Assembly (NCBI GenBank): GCA_029781935.1
Contig: JAKOVT010000063.1
Coordinates: 1-64,000 of the forward strand
From: Actinomycetes bacterium
GTDB taxonomy: Bacteria > Actinomycetota > Actinomycetes > S36-B12 > CAIYMF01
Length of the DNA: 64,000 nt
Direction of reading: 5' to 3'
The translations under genes were made by a program, and so were the position numbers. The notes beneath the pieces were generated by a model. The model had not been told where the DNA came from, searched no databases, and saw nothing but the letters and a program-made list of their open reading frames with translations. Below are positions 60,195 to 64,000 of this stretch, one piece after another; position 1 is the first letter of the stretch; every line of letters starts with the position of its first letter.

Positions 60195-61750
60195 GCGACG
60201 TCCTCGGTGTCGGTCCGGACGAGCAGGACGGCACGCTCGTCGGCGTCCGCCGCTGTCGGCTCGGTCGGGAGCGCGGCGCGGGTCCCGGGTCGGTGGAACA
60301 CCGCGGTCCGGCCGGGGGTGAGGACCCGCCAGGTGCCGGCGTCGATGACGCCGTCGCTGCCCGGGGTGCGGAATAGGGTGACGGCCAGGCCGTCCTTGGC
60401 GGCGTAGCGCGCCCCGTGCCGGCCCGATGCGTGCGTGCGTGCGGCCGCCATCAGCGACGCGAGCGCGACGGTGGCGGCACGCCGTGACAGCCGCGCCCCG
60501 GGTGTTGCGGCGAGCACCTCGGCGACAGCGGCACGGTGCCGCGCTTGCTCGCGGGACCGGCGTGCGGCGACCTGCTCGCGTGCGCCGCGGTCGGATTTCG
60601 GCGCGGGGTTGCGCCCCCGGGCTCCGTTGCGTCCTGTGGTGCGCAGCATCTGCGGCACGTCGGTCCTGGGCGCGTCGTGCCAGGACTGCAGCCGCAGCCC
60701 GTCGTCCTCGGTCTCGCCGTGCAGCTTGCGCCACGGGTGGTCGCCGTTCGCCGCGAGGAAGATCGCGGTCCCGTACGTCGGGTCCAGGCAGGCCTTCGCC
60801 AGTGCCAGTGCGCGGGCTCGCCCGGTCGCTGTGCCGGTCGAGGTGTGGAGGCGCCGCAGGTTGGAGTGCATCGCCGGCAGGGCGCGGATCAGGCGCAGGG
60901 AGAACGCGCGCGCCCGTCCCGACGTCGGGTGCAGCCACGCGGCGAGAGCGTCCCAGTCGCCGACCGCCCCGCCGCGGGCCGCGACCAGTGCGCCGCTGGT
61001 GATCAGCTCGGTCGCGGCGGAGTCGTGGACTGCGATGGTCGCCAGCTCGGCGAACCGGTGGCGCAGGGCGCTGAGGCTGGCGGTGGCGCGCGCCGCACCG
61101 GTCTCGAGCTCGTTCGCGACGTGGGTGGCGTAGTCGACCAGCAGTCGCTTGAGCTCGTGGGTGTCGTCCTGCTCGAGGTCGAACCGGTCGATGAGGTCGA
61201 CGAGCCGGTCGGCCGCTCCGACGAGCGCCTGGTCGAGGTCGTCGTGCGCGGTGAACAGGGTGTTCACGAGCGTCGCGACCTGGGCCCACGTTCCGGTGCC
61301 GTCGAGGTCGAGCTCGGCGAGCGATTCGAGGCTGATGACGACCGCGTTCAGTGACCGCAGGGGGATCTCCCGTGCGGTCTGCGGGCCGGTGAGGTAGCGC
61401 GCCCAGAACCGGATGGTGTCGCGCCCGGTGCTCGTGCCGGTCCAGCGCCAGTTGCGTGCGAGCAGGTCGGAGTAGCGGGCGAGTTTCGCGGTCCCGTCGG
61501 CTCGTGCCGACACGGCTCCCCAGTTCTTTAGCTGGTCGAGCCGGGTCTGGGCGAGCGTCTCGTCGAGGACCGCGCCCCGCGCCCGGAGCTCGGTGACGAT
61601 CTCGTCGAGCGTCATGTCGTTGGGGGAGTCCAGGACGCTCATGATCGCGATGTAGTCGTCGGACTCCTGGGCGACGAGGAACGACACGACGGCCCGTGCG
61701 TCCTGACCCGCAGCGGCGGGTGCGGCCGGGGCGGTGTCGGGCTGGTCCAC
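60191..61750 (-). CDS. jetA: Wadjet JetA (TIGR02677-like, MukF/kleisin-type subunit)
   Basis: A 519-residue protein that opens the operon. The GTG at 61750 follows AGGGAAGGGG. The N-terminal winged helix reads IMSVLDSPNDMTLDEIVTEL, followed by LDQLKNWGAVSARADGTAKL, typical of TIGR02677. A helical middle and a basic linker (ARRSREQARHRAAV) lead to a C-terminal domain. As kleisin it would close the JetC ring. Its promoter should lie in the 61751-62023 gap shared with the divergent operon. Confidence 0.85.
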   Translation of the reverse strand: MDQPDTAPAAPAAAGQDARAVVSFLVAQESDDYIAIMSVLDSPNDMTLDEIVTELRARGAVLDETLAQTRLDQLKNWGAVSARADGTAKLARYSDLLARNWRWTGTSTGRDTIRFWARYLTGPQTAREIPLRSLNAVVISLESLAELDLDGTGTWAQVATLVNTLFTAHDDLDQALVGAADRLVDLIDRFDLEQDDTHELKRLLVDYATHVANELETGAARATASLSALRHRFAELATIAVHDSAATELITSGALVAARGGAVGDWDALAAWLHPTSGRARAFSLRLIRALPAMHSNLRRLHTSTGTATGRARALALAKACLDPTYGTAIFLAANGDHPWRKLHGETEDDGLRLQSWHDAPRTDVPQMLRTTGRNGARGRNPAPKSDRGAREQVAARRSREQARHRAAVAEVLAATPGARLSRRAATVALASLMAAARTHASGRHGARYAAKDGLAVTLFRTPGSDGVIDAGTWRVLTPGRTAVFHRPGTRAALPTEPTAADADERAVLLVRTDTEDVA

Positions 61751-62023
61751 GGCGTCCCCCTTCCCTGCGTGCCGCTGTTGGCTTCCAGACGTGATCTTGA
61801 GGATACGGCCGCCCCCCGACACGCCGCTGACCTGCAGGAACGCGCTCCGACCACGACCGGTCTGCCCCTGGACCTGACGCCGACGGCGGGCGCCCCGCAA
61901 CCGCCCGGCGACCTTCCTTCGTTGCGGTGGGTCCCACTGCAGACAGGGGTGCACGTGGCCATGAGGCCCGGTGTACCCGGGCCAGGAGGCCTAGGGACAC
62001 CCGACCCAGGGAGACACCTGGAG
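61751..62023. promoter_or_regulatory. Divergent promoter region of Wadjet and the coiled-coil nuclease operon
   Basis: A 273-bp gap between jetA (minus) and the gene at 62024 (plus). It should hold two promoters; I can see no strong palindrome to name as operator. Confidence 0.45.
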
Positions 62024-62359
62024 ATGCCCAACAACCAGTACGAACAGATGCTCGCCGAACGGATCTCCGCGGGGGAGCGCCTGATGCAGGCGCTGGTCCA
62101 CGCGGAGGCCACGGACGAGATGAGCGCGCTCTGGCGTGCGGTCGTGCGAACCGAGGAGCCGCTGCTGCGGTTCAGGCGGTACATGCGCGACTACGCCGGA
62201 CGCGTGATGCCCGCGGAGGACAGCGTCTTCCACCTGCCCGATGAGGACGGTGACGAACGGGCCGATTGCCCGTGGTGCGCCAGGCGCCAGTTGCGGATCG
62301 CCGAACCGATCCCGCTTCCCGCACCCGTGCTTGTCGTGGGCGATCGGAGGTCGGCATGA
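62024..62359 (+). CDS. Small acidic protein with one CxxC, partner of the downstream nuclease
   Basis: A 111-residue soluble protein. The first 65 residues are helical (NNQYEQMLAERISAGERLMQ), the last third holds DCPWCARRQ and a Pro-rich end. Its stop overlaps the next ATG (ATGA), so the two products are made together in a fixed ratio. It could be an adaptor, inhibitor or regulator of the coiled-coil nuclease. It is not a recognised family, and one CxxC alone cannot complete a zinc site unless it dimerises. Confidence 0.6.
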   Translation: MPNNQYEQMLAERISAGERLMQALVHAEATDEMSALWRAVVRTEEPLLRFRRYMRDYAGRVMPAEDSVFHLPDEDGDERADCPWCARRQLRIAEPIPLPAPVLVVGDRRSA

Positions 62360-63627
62360 GCGCAACCAGTCGCGAGCGCGGTGAGATCAGCCTGCGCGCT
62401 GACCGCCTGACGGTCGAGGCGTGGTCCACGGACGACGTGTCGATCATCCGCGCGGCGGCCCGCGCCAGAGACGCGAAGACATCGTTGAGCACCTGGATGG
62501 AGGCCTGCCTCCGCTCAGGGGCGGCCGCGACCGAGGTTGCCTCCACCAGCTCGGACCTCGTCAGGGCTGAGGCCGCGCTTGATCGGTTGACGGTCGGTGT
62601 CGGCCAGCGTCTCGATCAGGCGATGAGCCGGCTCACCACCAGCGTCGACGAGGCTATCGATCCAGCCTCGGGGGCTCTCGCCGTAGCGGTCCAGGAGCAG
62701 GTGACCCGACTCGCCAACGGTGTCGGCCAGCTGCTGCTGGGGCCGGAGGCACCAGTGCCGAGTCGGCTTCGGCACGAGATCGACTCCGCGTCGCAGGCGA
62801 TGCTCGGCGAGATCCAGCGTGTGCTGGCGGCCCAGCGGGCCGCCGTGGAGCAGTCCGTCCGCGTGGAGCGCGCGCAGATGGCCGAGTCCGTCCGGGCCGT
62901 GGTCCAGGGCCAGCACGCCGAGATCATCGCCGGTCTCGCCGAGGTCAGCCAGGCCGTGGCTGTCGCAGCCGAGACCCGCCGAGGGCTCGCTCTGCGAACC
63001 GCGGCCGGGACGGAGTTCGAGGGCGAAGTGACCGAGCTGCTGGGTCTCATCGCCGCCGACGCAGGTGACGGTGGAGCAACTCCCACCGGCACCACCGCGG
63101 GAGTGGACGGAAGCAGGGCCGGCGACGCGGTCGTCGACCTCGCCACCGGCGGCCGCCTGGTCATGGAAGCCAAGCACCGGGCATCCGGCATGAGCGTGGA
63201 TGCCTGGCGCAAGGAGCTCGCCCGAGCCAGGGCGGCCCGTTCCGCCGACGTGGCCCTCGGGGTCACGACGCCTGAGCTCATGCCGGTCACGGGACGCACC
63301 CTGCTGGTCATCGGAACCGATCTCGTCGTGGCCTACGACGAGACGGCCGCGGACCAGAGCTTGCTTGTCGCGGCGTACCAGGTCGCCCGGCTGCTCGCTC
63401 GCACCCAGGGCAAGGCGGACGCCAGCACCGACCTCGCTGTCGTGCGACGTCATGTGCAAGCCGTCGTCGACGACCTCGAGCAGCTGGCCGCCGCGCAACG
63501 GCAGGCGAGCAGCATGCGCAACGCCGCCGACAAGCTCGCGACTTCCCTAGCCGCCATCAGGGAGACCATCGCCGAGCGAGTCACCACGGTCAGTGCGCTC
63601 CTCGACGGACGCGACCGCGCCGCGTAG
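62356..63627 (+). CDS. Coiled-coil protein with a PD-(D/E)XK-type nuclease core
   Basis: A 423-residue protein. Residues 40-215 are helical with long coiled coils (EAALDRLTVGVGQRLDQAM; VERAQMAESVRAVVQGQHAE). A nuclease-like core follows: AGTEFEGEVTELL (leading Glu), then GDAVVDL with D257/D261 and VMEAKHR with E271-x-K273. That is the D-Xn-ExK pattern of restriction-type enzymes. A C-terminal helical segment may dimerise. The design, coiled coil plus ExK nuclease, is like RmuC/DUF2130-type proteins, but I cannot place it. It is the last gene before a strong hairpin. Confidence 0.6.
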   Translation: MSATSRERGEISLRADRLTVEAWSTDDVSIIRAAARARDAKTSLSTWMEACLRSGAAATEVASTSSDLVRAEAALDRLTVGVGQRLDQAMSRLTTSVDEAIDPASGALAVAVQEQVTRLANGVGQLLLGPEAPVPSRLRHEIDSASQAMLGEIQRVLAAQRAAVEQSVRVERAQMAESVRAVVQGQHAEIIAGLAEVSQAVAVAAETRRGLALRTAAGTEFEGEVTELLGLIAADAGDGGATPTGTTAGVDGSRAGDAVVDLATGGRLVMEAKHRASGMSVDAWRKELARARAARSADVALGVTTPELMPVTGRTLLVIGTDLVVAYDETAADQSLLVAAYQVARLLARTQGKADASTDLAVVRRHVQAVVDDLEQLAAAQRQASSMRNAADKLATSLAAIRETIAERVTTVSALLDGRDRAA

Positions 63628-63631
63628 GAAT

Positions 63632-63669
63632 ACTGAGGGCCGCCACGCAACCGCGTGGCGGCCCTCAGT
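63632..63669. terminator. Terminator between converging genes
   Basis: A 17-bp perfect stem (63632-63648 with 63653-63669) and a 4-nt loop directly after the nuclease gene; it may also end the minus-strand gene at 63747. Confidence 0.85.
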
Positions 63670-63746
63670 CGTGCTCCTCCCCACCCATGCCGCCGATTCG
63701 CCGGCCCTCTGCTCCGCCGCGTGAGCGCGGACAAGCCTGAGGGGCG

Positions 63747-64000
63747 TCAGTCCCTGCGAGCCAGCCAAGCCAGGAAGGTGAGTCCTCCGGCTACCAGCGC
63801 AGCGGTGATGATGTTGCCCGCGCGCATCTCCTGGTCGAACTGCTCCTGCCGTTCAATCGCCTGAGCCGACCCCGGCCTGCCGTCCCTCTCCCAGTAGGCA
63901 TGGGTGATGTCGTGGTACGCCCGGCCGCAGCAGTCGTGGTCGGCACTCGCCCCGGGCCGCGCCTTCTTGGCGCACCCGCTGTGCTCGCATCCGACGTACC
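63747..64000 (-). CDS. Partial Cys/His-rich protein with a C-terminal membrane helix
   Basis: Read on the minus strand, the frame is open from the window edge (63998) to the stop at 63747-63749, giving the last 83 residues. They read YVGCEHSGCAKKARPG, then DHDCCGRAYHDITHAYWERD (several possible zinc ligands), a charged stretch and a terminal helix NIITAALVAGGLTFLAWLAR. The start is beyond the window. It could be a tail-anchored zinc protein; the family is not recognised. Confidence 0.6.
   Translation of the reverse strand, partial: YVGCEHSGCAKKARPGASADHDCCGRAYHDITHAYWERDGRPGSAQAIERQEQFDQEMRAGNIITAALVAGGLTFLAWLARRD

Noticed and set aside
1-64000. CRISPR array
   Set aside because: No regularly spaced short repeats with unique spacers seen.

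Overview
The window is very GC-rich, with GC-saturated third codon positions, many GTG starts, dense ATGA/GTGA gene overlaps, CsoR-family regulation and a Rep-Xis-Int integrative element. This points to a high-GC actinobacterium, probably of the Cellulomonas/Micrococcales type; the genus is an inference. I see no rRNA, tRNA or CRISPR array.

Layout. (1) 1-8.9 kb: chromosome-like genes. After a membrane-protein tail come two gene sets under near-identical ATACCCC/GGGGTAT palindromes. One holds a Cys-rich miniprotein diverging from a DUF2892 membrane protein and an ECF sigma factor. The other holds a TrkA-N/membrane-protein operon diverging from miniprotein, rhodanese, TauE/SafE exporter and a CsoR-family repressor. 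That repressor keeps two Cys but lacks the copper-ligand His, so it looks like a persulfide sensor (CstR type). A ferritin-like protein, a MarR regulator and a ClC channel follow. (2) 9.0-18.2 kb: an integrated element bounded by an 18-bp direct repeat, with matching integrase arm-type repeats inside both ends. It carries rep, xis, int, an LRAT/NC papain-like protein and a defence cargo (OLD-like ATPase-nuclease, GIY-YIG protein, GmrSD-like DUF262/DUF1524 protein). (3) 18.3-28.7 kb: a copper-handling module with a two-component system, thioredoxin-like protein, BNR lipoprotein, DUF305 lipoprotein, multicopper oxidase, small membrane protein, MFS exporter, HMA-like protein, CopA and CopZ. Two copies of a roughly 150-bp repeat that contains the att core flank it, which suggests stepwise insertion at one site.

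(4) 29-63.6 kb: a large defence island. A Shango-like trio (TerB protein, BrxD-like ATPase, Lhr-like helicase) is followed by a membrane-anchored YhaO/YhaN (SbcD/SbcC-like) pair. Next come a giant serine-recombinase-like protein with repeated helix-turn-helix segments, a translationally coupled pair of a 2063-residue ATPase and a coiled-coil beta-CASP nuclease, a complete Wadjet operon (jetABCD, minus strand), and a two-gene operon ending in a predicted coiled-coil PD-(D/E)XK nuclease. The window ends inside a Cys-rich protein.

How the parts work together. The first region looks like persulfide/sulfur stress response, the third like periplasmic and cytosolic copper detoxification under two layers of control, and the second and fourth like stacked anti-phage and anti-plasmid systems. 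The best candidates for undescribed biology are the giant ATPase plus beta-CASP nuclease pair (45.3-53.6 kb), the serine-recombinase-like protein, and the coiled-coil PD-(D/E)XK operon. All functions are read from sequence motifs by eye; no database search was run.
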